Shown: piece by piece, positions 51,096-60,234 of the stretch
Layout of the letters: every line of letters begins with the position of its first letter
Numbering within the stretch: position 1 is the stretch's first letter
Origin: Streptomyces sp. NRRL S-646
Lineage (GTDB): Bacteria > Actinomycetota > Actinomycetes > Streptomycetales > Streptomycetaceae
Direction: 5' to 3'
Assembly (NCBI RefSeq): GCF_000720765.1
Contig: NZ_JODC01000005.1
Location: 186,001-250,000 of the forward strand
Length of the DNA: 64,000 nucleotides
Notes under the pieces: generated by a model
Database searches by the model: none
Told to the model about the DNA's origin: nothing
Seen by the model: the letters and a program-made list of their open reading frames with translations, nothing else
Translations under genes and position numbers: made by a program

Positions 51096-52234
51096 GCGCA
51101 CCGAGACTGCGCAGGGACAGTCCCGAACGGGCCGGACTCGACCCCGGCGAACTCCGCCACCTCGCCCAGGAGGTCCACGACCTCACCACCGGGGACCGGC
51201 CCTGGGCCGCGGGCGCCGTCGTCGTCGCCGGGCGCGGCCCGGTGATCGCCGTCGAGGAGGCGGCGGGCTGGGCCGTCAGATACTCGGCCTACGACCCCGA
51301 CGCGGACCGCGGCGTCGAACTTCCGCCCGCGGCCCGGGTCCCGATGACCGTCGACACACCCGTCGACCTGGCCTCCCTCACCAAGCTGTTCACCGCGGTC
51401 GCCGTCGTGCAGCAGATCGAGCGTGGCACGCTCGGCATCGACGCGCGGGTCGGTGCGTACCTGCCCGAGTTCCGTGCGGCCGTGCGGCACGGGATCACCG
51501 TGCGGGAGCTGCTCACCCACACCTCCGGGCTGCGGCCCGAACTTCCGCTGTACGACTGCGCCGACGACGCGGAGCGGCTGGAGAGGCTGCGGGCGGAGGT
51601 GCCGATCGGGGTGCCCGGCACGTACACGTACTCCGACCTCAACTTCCTGCTTCTGCAGTTCGTTCTGGAACGGATCACCGGCCGCACCCTGGACGTCCTG
51701 ATCCACGAGGGGATCACCCGCCCGCTGGGCATGCTGTCGACTGACTTCGGGCCCTGTCCCGGGGCGGCGGCGACGGAGGACCAGCGGCGGCCGTGGGGGA
51801 AGGTGGAGCGGGGGATGCTGCGGGGGGTTGTGCACGACGAGAACGCGTGGGCGCTCGGTGGGATCGCGGGCCATGCGGGGCTGTTCTCGACGGGCCGTGA
51901 CCTGGCGGTCTTCTGCCGGACCCTTCTCGCCGGGGGTTCCTACGGTCCCGCCCGCATCCTGGGTGCGGACTTCGTCGAGCTGCTGCTGGCCCCGCCGGGG
52001 CTGGGGTTCGCCGTGGACCAGGCGTGGTTCATGGGGGAGCTGGCGGGGCGGGGGGCGGCTGGGCATACGGGGTTCACGGGGACGTCGCTGGTGCTCGATC
52101 CGGCGACGGACACGTTCCTGGTGTTGCTGGCGAATACGGTGCATCCGCGGCGGCGGGGCCCCGACAGCCGCCCCAGGGCCGCGGCGGCGACCCGCCTGGC
52201 GAGGGCGGTGTACCGCAGCCCGTCCGGGGCTTGA
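51092..52234 (+). CDS. Beta-lactamase-fold serine hydrolase, apparent CTG start
   Basis: A 380-residue class C beta-lactamase/esterase-like enzyme with SxxK in VDLASLTKLFTA, YxN in YTYSDLNFLLL and the HTG triad element in AAGHTGFTGTS. No signal peptide is visible, so it is probably cytoplasmic. The frame has no ATG, GTG or TTG near its 5' end. CTG 51092 lies in a CTGA overlap with the MFS stop, with GGAAGGAG 7 bases upstream, making CTG the likely start and translation coupled. Confidence 0.88.
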   Translation: MSAPRLRRDSPERAGLDPGELRHLAQEVHDLTTGDRPWAAGAVVVAGRGPVIAVEEAAGWAVRYSAYDPDADRGVELPPAARVPMTVDTPVDLASLTKLFTAVAVVQQIERGTLGIDARVGAYLPEFRAAVRHGITVRELLTHTSGLRPELPLYDCADDAERLERLRAEVPIGVPGTYTYSDLNFLLLQFVLERITGRTLDVLIHEGITRPLGMLSTDFGPCPGAAATEDQRRPWGKVERGMLRGVVHDENAWALGGIAGHAGLFSTGRDLAVFCRTLLAGGSYGPARILGADFVELLLAPPGLGFAVDQAWFMGELAGRGAAGHTGFTGTSLVLDPATDTFLVLLANTVHPRRRGPDSRPRAAAATRLARAVYRSPSGA

Positions 52235-52249
52235 TCTTCCGCCCCCGCC

Positions 52250-52421
52250 GCCCCTGCCCATTCCCGTCCCCTGGGGGCTGCGCCCCCAGACCCCCGCTTT
52301 CGGCCTGAACGGCCTCGTCCTCAAACGCCGGACGGGTTGAGAATCAGCCCCTCCGGCGTTTGAGGAGCGGGGGTCCGGGGGCTGGCCCCCGGTACGGGAC
52401 GGGAAGGGGCGGCGGGGGCGA
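52250..52421. repeat. Dispersed palindromic element, copy A
   Basis: Outer GC-rich arms (CGCCCCCGCCGCCCC...CCCCCAGACCCCCGCT and AGCGGGGGTCCGGGGG...GGGGCGGCGGGGGCG) flank a core with CCTCAAACGCCGGACGGG and CCTCCGGCGTTTGAGGA in inverse orientation. The 3' two thirds (52311-52421) match the reverse complement of 63478-63597 almost base for base. The right end abuts the -10-like TAGAAT of the Rsm22 gene. Confidence 0.85.
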
Positions 52422-52435
52422 AATAGAATCGGCGG

Positions 52436-53434
52436 GTGAACGACCCCGCAACCCCGGCCGAAGCCCTGCGCCGCAGTCTCGCCGGCCTCCTCGACGGGCT
52501 CCCGCCCAAGCAGGCCGCCCAGGCCGTAGACCGCCTCATCGCGAACTACCGCGGGGCCACCCCGACCGACGCCCCCATCCTCCGCGACCGCGCAGACGTG
52601 GCCGCCTACGCCGCCTACCGCATGCCGGCCACCTTCGAGGCGGTGCACTCCGCGCTGGAGGCGTTCGCCGACGCCGTGCCCGGCTGGACGCCCGGCAGTC
52701 ACACCGACCTCGGCGGCGGCACCGGCGCCGCCACCTGGGCCGTCACCGCCACCTGGGACGGCACCCGCCCCGTCACCGTCCTCGACTGGGCCGAACCCGC
52801 CCTGGCCCTCGGCAAGGAACTCGCCACCGCCAACCCGGCCCTGCAGCAGGCCAGTTGGCGACGCGCCCGCATCGGCGCCGCCCTCACCCTCGACGACACG
52901 GACCTCCTCACCGTCTCCTACGTCCTCAACGAGCTCACCGCACCCGACCGCACCGCCCTCGTCGACGCCGCCGCGGCCGCCGCACAGGCCGTCGTGATCG
53001 TCGAGGCCGGCACCCCCGCCGGGTACACCCGTGTCATCGAGGCCCGCGACCGCCTGATCGCCGCCGGGTTCCACATCGCCGCGCCCTGCCCGCACAGCGC
53101 CGGCTGCCCGATCGTCCCCGGTGAGGACTGGTGCCACTTCTCGGCCCGGGTCAGCCGTTCCTCCCTGCACCGCCAGGTCAAGGGCGGCTCCCTGCCGTAC
53201 GAGGACGAGAAGTTCAGCTACGTCGCCGCCGCCCGCTTCCCGGTCGCCCCGGCGCCCAACCGTGTCGTACGCAAGCCCCAGATCCGCAAGGGCCAGGTAC
53301 TCCTGGACCTGTGCCAGACCGAACCGTCCCTCAGCCGCACCACGGTCACCAAACGCCACGGCGACCTCTACAAGGCGGCCAGGGACGCGGACTGGGGCGA
53401 CCCCTGGCCGCCGCCGCACACCTCTCAGCCGTAG
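52436..53434 (+). CDS. Rsm22-family ribosomal small-subunit protein / methyltransferase
   Basis: A 332-residue Rsm22-like protein with SAM-binding fold (HTDLGGGTGAATWAV), NELT in TVSYVLNELTAPDR, and the Cys/His-rich CPHSAGCP...DWCHFSARV motif typical of the family, which is linked to mitochondrial/bacterial small-subunit assembly and may bind an Fe-S cluster. GTG 52436 lies 7 bases after TAGAAT with no ribosome-binding site, so the mRNA is probably leaderless and its promoter abuts the dispersed repeat. Confidence 0.9.
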   Translation: MNDPATPAEALRRSLAGLLDGLPPKQAAQAVDRLIANYRGATPTDAPILRDRADVAAYAAYRMPATFEAVHSALEAFADAVPGWTPGSHTDLGGGTGAATWAVTATWDGTRPVTVLDWAEPALALGKELATANPALQQASWRRARIGAALTLDDTDLLTVSYVLNELTAPDRTALVDAAAAAAQAVVIVEAGTPAGYTRVIEARDRLIAAGFHIAAPCPHSAGCPIVPGEDWCHFSARVSRSSLHRQVKGGSLPYEDEKFSYVAAARFPVAPAPNRVVRKPQIRKGQVLLDLCQTEPSLSRTTVTKRHGDLYKAARDADWGDPWPPPHTSQP

Positions 53435-53459
53435 AACCGCGAGCCGGTACCGTCGGTCC

Positions 53460-54122
53460 ATGGTCAAGAAGCCCGCGCCCGACTCCACCCGCCGCAGCGA
53501 GAGGTCCCGTCGCGCGATCTACGACGCCGCCCTCGCCCTGGTCGGCGAGGTCGGCTACCCGAGGACGACCATCGAGGGCATCGCGGCCCGGGCCGGCGTC
53601 GGCAAGCAGACGATCTACCGGTGGTGGGGGTCGAAGGCGGACGTCCTGCTGGAGGCGTTCCTCGACCTCAGTGCGCAGGCGGCGCGGGAGGCGGGCCAGG
53701 AGTCGTACGTCATCCCGGACACCGGCGACCTCGCCGCCGACCTCAAGGCCGTGCTGCGGATCACCGTCGACCAGCTGAAGGACCCCCGGTTCGAGGTGCC
53801 CTCCCGGGCGTTGGCCGCCGAGGGGCTGGTCAACGAGCAGCTCGGCCGGGAGTCCGTGGCCAAGCTCCTCGAACCCTCGCTCCAGCTGTACGTCGACCGG
53901 CTGCGCTCCGCGCAGGAAGCCGGTCAGGTCCGCCCCGAGATCGACCCGCGCATCGCCCTGGAACTGTTCGTCTCACCCCTCGCCCAGCGCTGGCTGCAGC
54001 ACACGGGCCCGATCTCGTACGACTACACGGACACCCTCGTCGAGTACGCACTGCACGGTCTTGCCCCTCGTACCCGGGATGTCCCTTCTGGCACCCCGGA
54101 GCACGGGACGGTGGGACCATAG
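53460..54122 (+). CDS. TetR/AcrR-family regulator
   Basis: A 220-residue regulator with an N-terminal helix-turn-helix (TTIEGIAARAGVGKQTIYRWW, residues 35-60) and a TetR_C-type helical domain. ATG 53460 follows TACCGT (53448) by 6 bases, again leaderless-like. The target is not evident. A prim-pol-like gene follows 39 bases downstream. Confidence 0.9.
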   Translation: MVKKPAPDSTRRSERSRRAIYDAALALVGEVGYPRTTIEGIAARAGVGKQTIYRWWGSKADVLLEAFLDLSAQAAREAGQESYVIPDTGDLAADLKAVLRITVDQLKDPRFEVPSRALAAEGLVNEQLGRESVAKLLEPSLQLYVDRLRSAQEAGQVRPEIDPRIALELFVSPLAQRWLQHTGPISYDYTDTLVEYALHGLAPRTRDVPSGTPEHGTVGP

Positions 54123-54161
54123 GGCATGCTGTTGCGCACGACAGCGAGGCGAGGGTGATAG

Positions 54162-54899
54162 ATGAGCGCGGAGTTGGGCGGCCGGAACGGCCGGCAGGGC
54201 AAACTCTCCCAGTGGCTGCGTGGCCGCCGCCCGAAGGAGACCGGCGCCGACGACGCCGGCCGTGAGGCTCTGCTGCTCGCCGCCGCCGGAGCGGGTCTGC
54301 CGCTCGCCCCCGCCGCGCATCCCGCCCCCGGCTACCGCTGTTCCTGCGACCGCGTGGGCTGTCCCACCCCGGCCCGGCACCCGGTGTCGTTCGCCTGGCA
54401 GACGCAGTCCACCACCGACCACGCCCAGATCGAGCGCTGGGCCCGCCACCAGCCGCAGGCCAACTTCATCACCGCGACCGGCATGGTGCACGACGTCCTC
54501 GACCTTCCCCTGGAGGCGGGCCGGGAAGCGCTGGAGCGGCTGCTCGGCGCAGGCATCGAAGTCGGCCCGGTCGCCGAGAGCGACGACGGCCGCCTGCTCT
54601 TCTTCACCCTCACCCGCGGCACCCCCGAGGACGAGGACGAGTGGTGGCCGTGCGAGCTGGACTGCCACCCCGAGACGGCGGACGAGCACCCCGGACTGCG
54701 CTGGCACTGCCGAGGTTCCTACGTCCTCGTACCACCCGCCCGGCTGCCCGGCGACCAGAGCGTGCACTGGGTACGCGGCCCGGAGCACCCGCTGCCGGAC
54801 CCGCTCAGCCTTCTGGAGATCCTCACGGACACCTGCGCCCGCTACGCCGGCGAGGAGCCCGACCACGCGAACGCCGCGGCCTGGCCCCACCGCAACTAG
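54162..54899 (+). CDS. Bifunctional primase/polymerase (Prim-Pol)-like protein
   Basis: A 245-residue protein of the N-terminal prim-pol-like family common in Streptomyces, with a Cys motif (YRCSCDRVGCPTPARHP), WQTQSTTDHAQIERWARHQP and GMVHDVLDLP. Full prim-pols synthesise primers. Here the DxD catalytic pattern reads DVLDLP, so activity is uncertain and it may be a non-catalytic relative. Confidence 0.82.
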   Translation: MSAELGGRNGRQGKLSQWLRGRRPKETGADDAGREALLLAAAGAGLPLAPAAHPAPGYRCSCDRVGCPTPARHPVSFAWQTQSTTDHAQIERWARHQPQANFITATGMVHDVLDLPLEAGREALERLLGAGIEVGPVAESDDGRLLFFTLTRGTPEDEDEWWPCELDCHPETADEHPGLRWHCRGSYVLVPPARLPGDQSVHWVRGPEHPLPDPLSLLEILTDTCARYAGEEPDHANAAAWPHRN

Positions 54900-54912
54900 C
54901 CACGAGGCACGT

Positions 54913-55914
54913 CTAGGACCCCTGCGCGGACGTCAGTCCCTCCAGTCGGGACAGGACCGACACCTGACCGCTGCCCGAGCCCCGCTTCGGGTCCAGGGCC
55001 ACCCCGTTGGACATGAACTCCAGCGTCAGCGACTGCTTGATCTCGCCGGTGGTCAGTGCCTTCACGCGCGCGGTCTGTGTGGGGATCGAGGTGCCCTCGA
55101 AGGCGGTCTGCTTCGCGTAGCGGCGGTTGGTGAAGAACACCAGCGCACCGCCGTCCGCCGTGCGCAGCGCCAGCGGGGCGTAGCTCCCGCTGATCAGCGG
55201 CTCGTCGATGAACTGCGTGACCAGGCCCGGCTTCTTGGCCACCTTCTTGCGCAGCGCGCGCCACTGGTCGGTGTGCAGACCCGGGGCGAAGGTCTTCCCG
55301 CCCTTCTTCAGGTAGCTCGCGTAGTCCTTGCTCAAGTCGCCCGGCGGGACGGCGAATTCGGTGGAGTTCACCGGTACGGCCTCGGCCCAGCCGGCCGCGT
55401 CCTTCTTCACCTTGGGCAGCGTGCCCGGGCGGATGAGCGTCAGATACGTCACCTTCCACGGCCGGCCCAGACCGTCGCGGTGGAACACCAGCAGCCAGTG
55501 CAGGTTGCCGCCCTTGTTGCCCTGGGCCTCCGCGACGAACCAGCGGGGCCAGCCCGCCTTCTTGGGGATCGTGTACGTCACGTCGGTCAGCTTCAGCGGC
55601 GTGTGCGCCGGATTGCCGGACGGGCTGAGTGTGTGACCGGCCTTCAGGCGGGCCGCGTCGATGTCGCCGAGGGCGCCCGTGACATGGTCGGCGTCGAGCG
55701 AACTGTCGTACGCCTTGTCCGCCTTGTTGTACGCGGACGTGAACTGCTCGAGCGCCTTGGCCGCCTCGGCGCGGGTGGAGGAGGGGAGCACCTCACGCTC
55801 CCCGTGCACCACCACACAACCGCTCGCTGTCAACGACAAAGCGGTCAACGAGGCCGCAATCAGCGCGCTTCGCTCAAGCCTGCGGAGCCTTCGAGGGCCG
55901 CGATCCCTGCTCAT
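54913..55914 (-). CDS. Putative lipoprotein downstream of efeU
   Basis: A 333-residue protein with a lipobox (LTALSLTASGCVVVHG, Cys at about 33), so it is probably membrane-anchored outside the cell. The rest is a soluble alpha/beta protein without a recognised domain. It overlaps efeU by about 41 bases and ends the efeOBU operon, so it may assist iron uptake or simply be co-transcribed. Confidence 0.82.
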   Translation of the reverse strand: MSRDRGPRRLRRLERSALIAASLTALSLTASGCVVVHGEREVLPSSTRAEAAKALEQFTSAYNKADKAYDSSLDADHVTGALGDIDAARLKAGHTLSPSGNPAHTPLKLTDVTYTIPKKAGWPRWFVAEAQGNKGGNLHWLLVFHRDGLGRPWKVTYLTLIRPGTLPKVKKDAAGWAEAVPVNSTEFAVPPGDLSKDYASYLKKGGKTFAPGLHTDQWRALRKKVAKKPGLVTQFIDEPLISGSYAPLALRTADGGALVFFTNRRYAKQTAFEGTSIPTQTARVKALTTGEIKQSLTLEFMSNGVALDPKRGSGSGQVSVLSRLEGLTSAQGS

Positions 55915-56746
55915 CAGGTGTCTTCACCTTCCCCTTCCCGGAGGCGAACCCTACCGGGGCGAAGAACAGCGCGAGTGTCGGGATCAGGTACAGCAGCCAC
56001 ACCGTGACCTGAAGGACGGTCGGGTCCGGCTGGAAGTTGAAGACACCCTTGAGGAGGGTGCCGTACCAGCTGTCCGGCGGAATGGTGTCGCTGATGTCGA
56101 AGGCCAGATGCGTCAGGCCGGGGATCCAGTCGGCCTCCTGCAGGTCGTGGAAGCCGTACGCCAGCACGCCCGCGGCCACGACGACCAGCATGCCGCCGGT
56201 CCAGGTGAAGAACTTCGCCAGGTTGATCTTCAGGGCGCCGCGGTAGAACAGCCAGCCCAGAAAGACCGCCGTCGCCAGGCCCAGGGCCACGCCGACCAGG
56301 GGGCGCGGGGTGCCGTCGCTGGCCGCGTGCACCGAGGCCCACACGAACAGGGCGGTTTCCAGGCCCTCACGGCCGACGGCGAGGAACGCGGTGGCGACCA
56401 GGGCGCCCGTGCCCATGGCGAGGGCCGCGTCCAGCTTGCCGTGCAGCTCCGACTTCAGATGCCGGGCGGTGCGCCGCATCCAGAAGACCATCCAGGTCAC
56501 CAGTCCGACGGCGACGACGGAGAGCGAGCCGCCGAGGGCCTCCTGCGCCTCGAACGTCAGCTCCTGGGAGCCGAATTCGAGGATGCAGCCGAATCCCATC
56601 GCGATCAGCACGGCGATGGCGATGCCGATCCAGATGGGCCGGATGGCGTCCCGGCGGCCTGTCTTGACCAGGTAGGCGATCAGGATGCAGACGACCAGGC
56701 TGGCTTCGAGACCCTCGCGCAGACCGATCAGATAGTTGGAGAACAC
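55874..56746 (-). CDS. efeU: Ferrous iron permease EfeU (FTR1 family)
   Basis: A 290-residue FTR1-type permease with seven membrane segments and two REGLE-type iron motifs (GLREGLEASLVVCIL near the N-terminus and VGREGLETALFVW in TM4). It imports iron across the membrane, fed by EfeO and EfeB. It starts on GTG 56746, 3 bases after the efeB stop, and ends inside the following lipoprotein gene. Confidence 0.94.
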   Translation of the reverse strand: MFSNYLIGLREGLEASLVVCILIAYLVKTGRRDAIRPIWIGIAIAVLIAMGFGCILEFGSQELTFEAQEALGGSLSVVAVGLVTWMVFWMRRTARHLKSELHGKLDAALAMGTGALVATAFLAVGREGLETALFVWASVHAASDGTPRPLVGVALGLATAVFLGWLFYRGALKINLAKFFTWTGGMLVVVAAGVLAYGFHDLQEADWIPGLTHLAFDISDTIPPDSWYGTLLKGVFNFQPDPTVLQVTVWLLYLIPTLALFFAPVGFASGKGKVKTPDEQGSRPSKAPQA

Positions 56747-56749
56747 GGC

Positions 56750-58027
56750 TCACGCCTCCTTGGAGAACAGCGTGCTGCCCCACCAGTCGTCCTTGTCACG
56801 GACACCGGGCGGAACGGCGAACACCGCCGAACCCACGTGCTGGATGTACTCGTTGAGGGCGTCCTTCGCCGACAGGTTGCGCTGCAGCGGGATGAACCCC
56901 TTGCGCACGTCCCGCTGGTAGGCGAGGAAGAACAGGCCCGCGTCCAGCCGGCCGAGGCCGTCGGTGCCGTCGGTGAAGGAGTAGCCGCGGCGCAGGATCG
57001 TGATCCCGTTGTTGGAGTCGGGGTGCGCGAGCCGGACGTGCGCGTCGGGCTTCATGGCCTTCAGGAACGGCTTGTCGTGCTCCTTGGCCTTGCCGACCGG
57101 AGCGCCCTCGCCCTTGTCCCGGCCGAAGACGTCCTCCTGCTCCTGCAGCGAGGTGCGGTCCCAGGTCTCGATGTGCATCCGGATGCGCCGCGCGACGAGA
57201 TACGACCCGCCGGTCATCCAGTCGGGACCGTCCTGCTCGCCGACCCACACGAACTTCTTCAGCCGGTCCGTCTCGGTGCCCGCGATGTTGCGGGTGCCGT
57301 CCTTGAAGCCCATCAGGTTGCGCGGGGTCTGCGCGTCCGGGGTCGTCGACGAGGTCTTGCCGAAGCCGAGCTGAGACCAGCGGACGTTGACCTTGCCGAA
57401 GCCGATGCGGGCCAGGTTGCGGATCGCGTGCACGGCGACCTGCGGGTCGTCCGCGCAGGCCTGGATGCACAGGTCGCCGCCGGTGCGCGTCTTGTCGAGG
57501 TTCTCGTTCGGGAACTGCGGCAGGTCCACCAGCGCCTCGGGCCGGTGGTCCTTCAGCCCGAACTTGTCGAACAGCGACGGTCCGAAGCCGATCGTCAGCG
57601 TCAGCCGCGAGGGCTTGAGGCCCAGCGCCTCACCGGTGTCGTCCGGCGGCGCCTCGGCGAGACCGCCGTACGCGCCCTCCCCGACCGCCTTCCCGCCGGT
57701 CATCCGGCGCGCGGCCGCCGTCCAGTCCTTCAGCATCTGCACGAACTCGGCGCGGTCGTCCGTCTGCACGTCGAACGCGGCGAAGTGCAGCCTGTCCTGC
57801 ACGGGCGTGGCGATGCCGGCCTGGTTGGCGCCGTGGAAGGCGACCGCGGCGCCCATGTCGGCGCCGGCCGGGTCCACGTCGTTGCCGACGCGGGTCATCG
57901 CGACCGCACCGCCGGCCGCGGCGGCACCGAGCGCGAGCCCGGCGCCGCCCCAGCCGATCAGCGAACGCCGGGAGGGGGCCTGGGAGGTGCCGGCCTCGGT
58001 GGTGGCGGTTTCCTGGGTGTCCGTCAT
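56750..58027 (-). CDS. efeB: Deferrochelatase/DyP peroxidase EfeB
   Basis: A 425-residue DyP-type heme peroxidase with a Tat signal (SRRSLIGWGGAGLALGAAAA), the GxxDG catalytic Asp in LMGFKDGTRNIAG, and HIETWDR with the heme-ligand His region. Exported folded, it oxidises iron or releases it from heme for EfeU. It lies between efeO and efeU, as in the standard operon. Confidence 0.94.
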   Translation of the reverse strand: MTDTQETATTEAGTSQAPSRRSLIGWGGAGLALGAAAAGGAVAMTRVGNDVDPAGADMGAAVAFHGANQAGIATPVQDRLHFAAFDVQTDDRAEFVQMLKDWTAAARRMTGGKAVGEGAYGGLAEAPPDDTGEALGLKPSRLTLTIGFGPSLFDKFGLKDHRPEALVDLPQFPNENLDKTRTGGDLCIQACADDPQVAVHAIRNLARIGFGKVNVRWSQLGFGKTSSTTPDAQTPRNLMGFKDGTRNIAGTETDRLKKFVWVGEQDGPDWMTGGSYLVARRIRMHIETWDRTSLQEQEDVFGRDKGEGAPVGKAKEHDKPFLKAMKPDAHVRLAHPDSNNGITILRRGYSFTDGTDGLGRLDAGLFFLAYQRDVRKGFIPLQRNLSAKDALNEYIQHVGSAVFAVPPGVRDKDDWWGSTLFSKEA

Positions 58028-58042
58028 GGTGTTGTCCGTCCC

Positions 58043-59194
58043 CTACTTCACGACGGCGGCGGCGAGCTTGGACAGCGGCTCCGCGAGCGCGTTCACCGCG
58101 TCCGAGAGCTCCTTGCGCTGGTCCCCGGTGACCTTGTCGTACGACACGAAGCCGTTCTGAGCCTTCTCCTGCGGACTGTCCGTGCGGTACTTGTCGAGCA
58201 GCGTGTTCAGCGCGGCGAACTGCTTGTCGAGCTCGGCGGTCAGTGCCTTGTCGTTGGCCTGGGCGACCGGCTTGAGCAGCTCGTACGCCTGCTGTGCGCC
58301 CTCGACGTTGGCCTTGAAGTCGCTGAGGTCGGTGTGCGAGTAGCGGTCCTCCTCGCCGGTGACCTTGCCGGTGGCGACCTCGTCGAGCAGCTCCTTGGCG
58401 CCGTTGGCCATGGAGGTCGGGGTGATCACGGCCTTGCCGACCCGCCCCTGCCAGTCCTTCAGATCGGTGACCAGCTGGTCGGCGAGGGTCTTCTGCTCGG
58501 CGCCGATCTTCTTGTCCTGCCACAGCGCCTTCTCCAGCGCGTGCCAGCCGGTCCACTTCTGGCCCTTCTCCAGGCCGTCGGCGCGGGTGTCGGTCTTCGG
58601 GTCGATGTCGCCGAAGGACTCGGCGATCGGCTCGGTGCGCTCCCAGCCGACACGGGAGGGGGCGAAGGCGTCCTGGGCGGCCTTGAGGTCGCCGGCCTTG
58701 ATGGCCTTGGCGAAGACCTCCACCTTCGGGAGCGTCGCGTCGGCCTGCTCCTGCGCGTACTCGCGGTAGTCGGCAACGGCCTTGTCCAGCTTGGGGTTCC
58801 GCTTCGCGGCGGCGCCGGACCCGGTGACGGTCAGCTTCTGCCGGACGCCGTGGCCCTTCATTCCGGGACGGCAGGCGATCTCGTACTCGCCCGCCTTCAC
58901 CTCGGCGGTCAGCGTGTACTTCGTACCGGACCCGATGTTCTCCTTCTCGGAGACGATCCGGTCGTCCGGGAAGAGAATCTCGACCTCGGTCGCCTTGGAG
59001 CCCTTGTTCTCGATCTTCAGGGTGACCTGTCCGGCCGGCACCGACTTGGTGGAGGTGTCGCACTTGGAGTCGGCGGCGGTCACCTGGACCGCGGCGTCGC
59101 CGTCGGCCTTGCTCTTCTCCGTGCACCCCGTGACGGCGGTCAGTGCCGCCGCGGTGGCGACGGCGGTGACGACGGAGAGTCTGGCGGCTCGCAT
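58043..59194 (-). CDS. efeO: Iron-uptake lipoprotein EfeO (imelysin family)
   Basis: A 383-residue lipoprotein (lipobox TAVTGC) with an N-terminal cupredoxin-like domain (residues 40-125; VQVTAADSKC...CRPGMKGHG) and a C-terminal imelysin/M75 domain with the HxxE-type motif (WHALEKALW). It captures periplasmic iron and passes it to EfeU. It is first in the operon and preceded by iron boxes. Confidence 0.93.
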   Translation of the reverse strand: MRAARLSVVTAVATAAALTAVTGCTEKSKADGDAAVQVTAADSKCDTSTKSVPAGQVTLKIENKGSKATEVEILFPDDRIVSEKENIGSGTKYTLTAEVKAGEYEIACRPGMKGHGVRQKLTVTGSGAAAKRNPKLDKAVADYREYAQEQADATLPKVEVFAKAIKAGDLKAAQDAFAPSRVGWERTEPIAESFGDIDPKTDTRADGLEKGQKWTGWHALEKALWQDKKIGAEQKTLADQLVTDLKDWQGRVGKAVITPTSMANGAKELLDEVATGKVTGEEDRYSHTDLSDFKANVEGAQQAYELLKPVAQANDKALTAELDKQFAALNTLLDKYRTDSPQEKAQNGFVSYDKVTGDQRKELSDAVNALAEPLSKLAAAVVK

Positions 59195-59241
59195 GCAGGC
59201 TCCTGAGGCTGGCGAAAAATCGCGTGTCGAGTCTCACTAGG

Positions 59242-59280
59242 GATGGTGAGGCTCGCCTAACTTATCTAAGGCTTGCCTGC
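59242..59280. promoter_or_regulatory. Overlapping DmdR/IdeR-type iron boxes
   Basis: GATGGTGAGGCTCGCCTAA (59242-59260) matches the actinobacterial iron-box consensus TTAGGTTAGGCTCACCTAA at 14 of 19 positions. TTATCTAAGGCTTGCCTGC follows at 59262-59280 (12 of 19). Located about 50 bases upstream of efeO, they predict repression of the efe operon by the iron-loaded regulator. The rest of the 364-base gap to 59558 holds only a TTGACA (59531). Confidence 0.82.
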
Positions 59281-59558
59281 GTGATACCCGGCCATGCGGT
59301 GATTCAGCTCTCATGGACGCTGTATGAGCACGGCGCGATCACGGTGGCTCAATACGCACCCCAAGGGATGGTCAAGGCAACTTCAAGGAATTCGCTTCGG
59401 TGCCTGCTCGGCGCAGCTCCTCGGCCGGTCTGCCGTCGGCCGCGGCACGATCGGTGCACGGAGTCGCTCCCCGGCGCGCGCAGGCGGAGCCGAGCCCCGG
59501 ATCGTGCAACGCGACCGCGAGCGCAACCCCTTGACACCCTCAGTGTTTCAATTCCCCC

Positions 59559-60215
59559 GTGACTGACTACGACGTGCTCCGCGTCTTCTGCGCCCCGAAC
59601 GGCGGCTACGGCAACGAACTCGGCGTCGTCCGCGAGGGATCCGTCATGCCCGACCGGACGGAGCGACAGGCGTTCGCCGCGAAGCTCGGGTTCAGCGAGA
59701 CCGTGTTCGTCGACGACCCCGAGCGCGGAGTCATCGACATCTACACCCCTACCCTGCGCCTGCCCTTCGCCGGCCACCCCTGCGTCGGCACGGCCTGGCT
59801 CCTCGACGTGCCCGAACTGGTCACGCAGGCCGGTGCGGTGGGGGCCCGTCAGGACGGCGAGTTCTGCTGGATCGAGGCCCGGGCGGAATGGGCCCCGCCG
59901 CGCACATTGCGCCAGTACGCCACGGCCGCCGAGGTCGACGATCTGCCCGTCCCGCCGAAGGGGGAGTGGATCTACGCCTGGGCCTGGGAGGACGAGCCCG
60001 CGGGCCGTGTCCGCGCCCGCGCTTTCCCCGGCCGCGACGACGGGATCGACGAGGACGAGGCCACGGGGGCGGCGGCGCTGTTGCTCACGGACCGGCTGGG
60101 CCGGGCGCTCAACATCACGCAGGGTGCGGGGTCGCAGATCCTTACGGCGCCGCAGCCGTACGGGTGGGTCGAGATCGGGGGGCGGGTGTATCTGGAACGT
60201 CAGCCGGAGCGCTGA
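59559..60215 (+). CDS. PhzF-family isomerase-like protein
   Basis: A 218-residue PhzF/DapF-fold protein with a glycine-rich start (FCAPNGGYGNELG), the FAGHPCVGTAW motif, and DEATGAAALLL near the second active-site half. It is about 60 residues shorter than typical PhzF (around 280). PhzF itself isomerises a phenazine precursor, but no phenazine genes are present, so the substrate is unknown. It starts on GTG 59559. Confidence 0.85.
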   Translation: MTDYDVLRVFCAPNGGYGNELGVVREGSVMPDRTERQAFAAKLGFSETVFVDDPERGVIDIYTPTLRLPFAGHPCVGTAWLLDVPELVTQAGAVGARQDGEFCWIEARAEWAPPRTLRQYATAAEVDDLPVPPKGEWIYAWAWEDEPAGRVRARAFPGRDDGIDEDEATGAAALLLTDRLGRALNITQGAGSQILTAPQPYGWVEIGGRVYLERQPER

Positions 60216-60234
60216 GCTGTCAGTGCCGGGCGCT

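Noticed and set aside
55661..59206. Very long open frame on the plus strand (about 1180 codons) opposite efeOBU
   Set aside because: It is the antisense of four clear genes. Its Arg/Gly/Val-rich, motif-free translation is what high-GC third-position bias produces.
59300..59558. Small genes upstream of the PhzF-like gene (80-112 codon frames)
   Set aside because: The frames lack ribosome-binding sites and plausible composition; the region looks like promoter and leader DNA.
59559..60215. Phenazine biosynthesis locus
   Set aside because: Only a short PhzF-fold protein is present; no other phz gene lies within the window.
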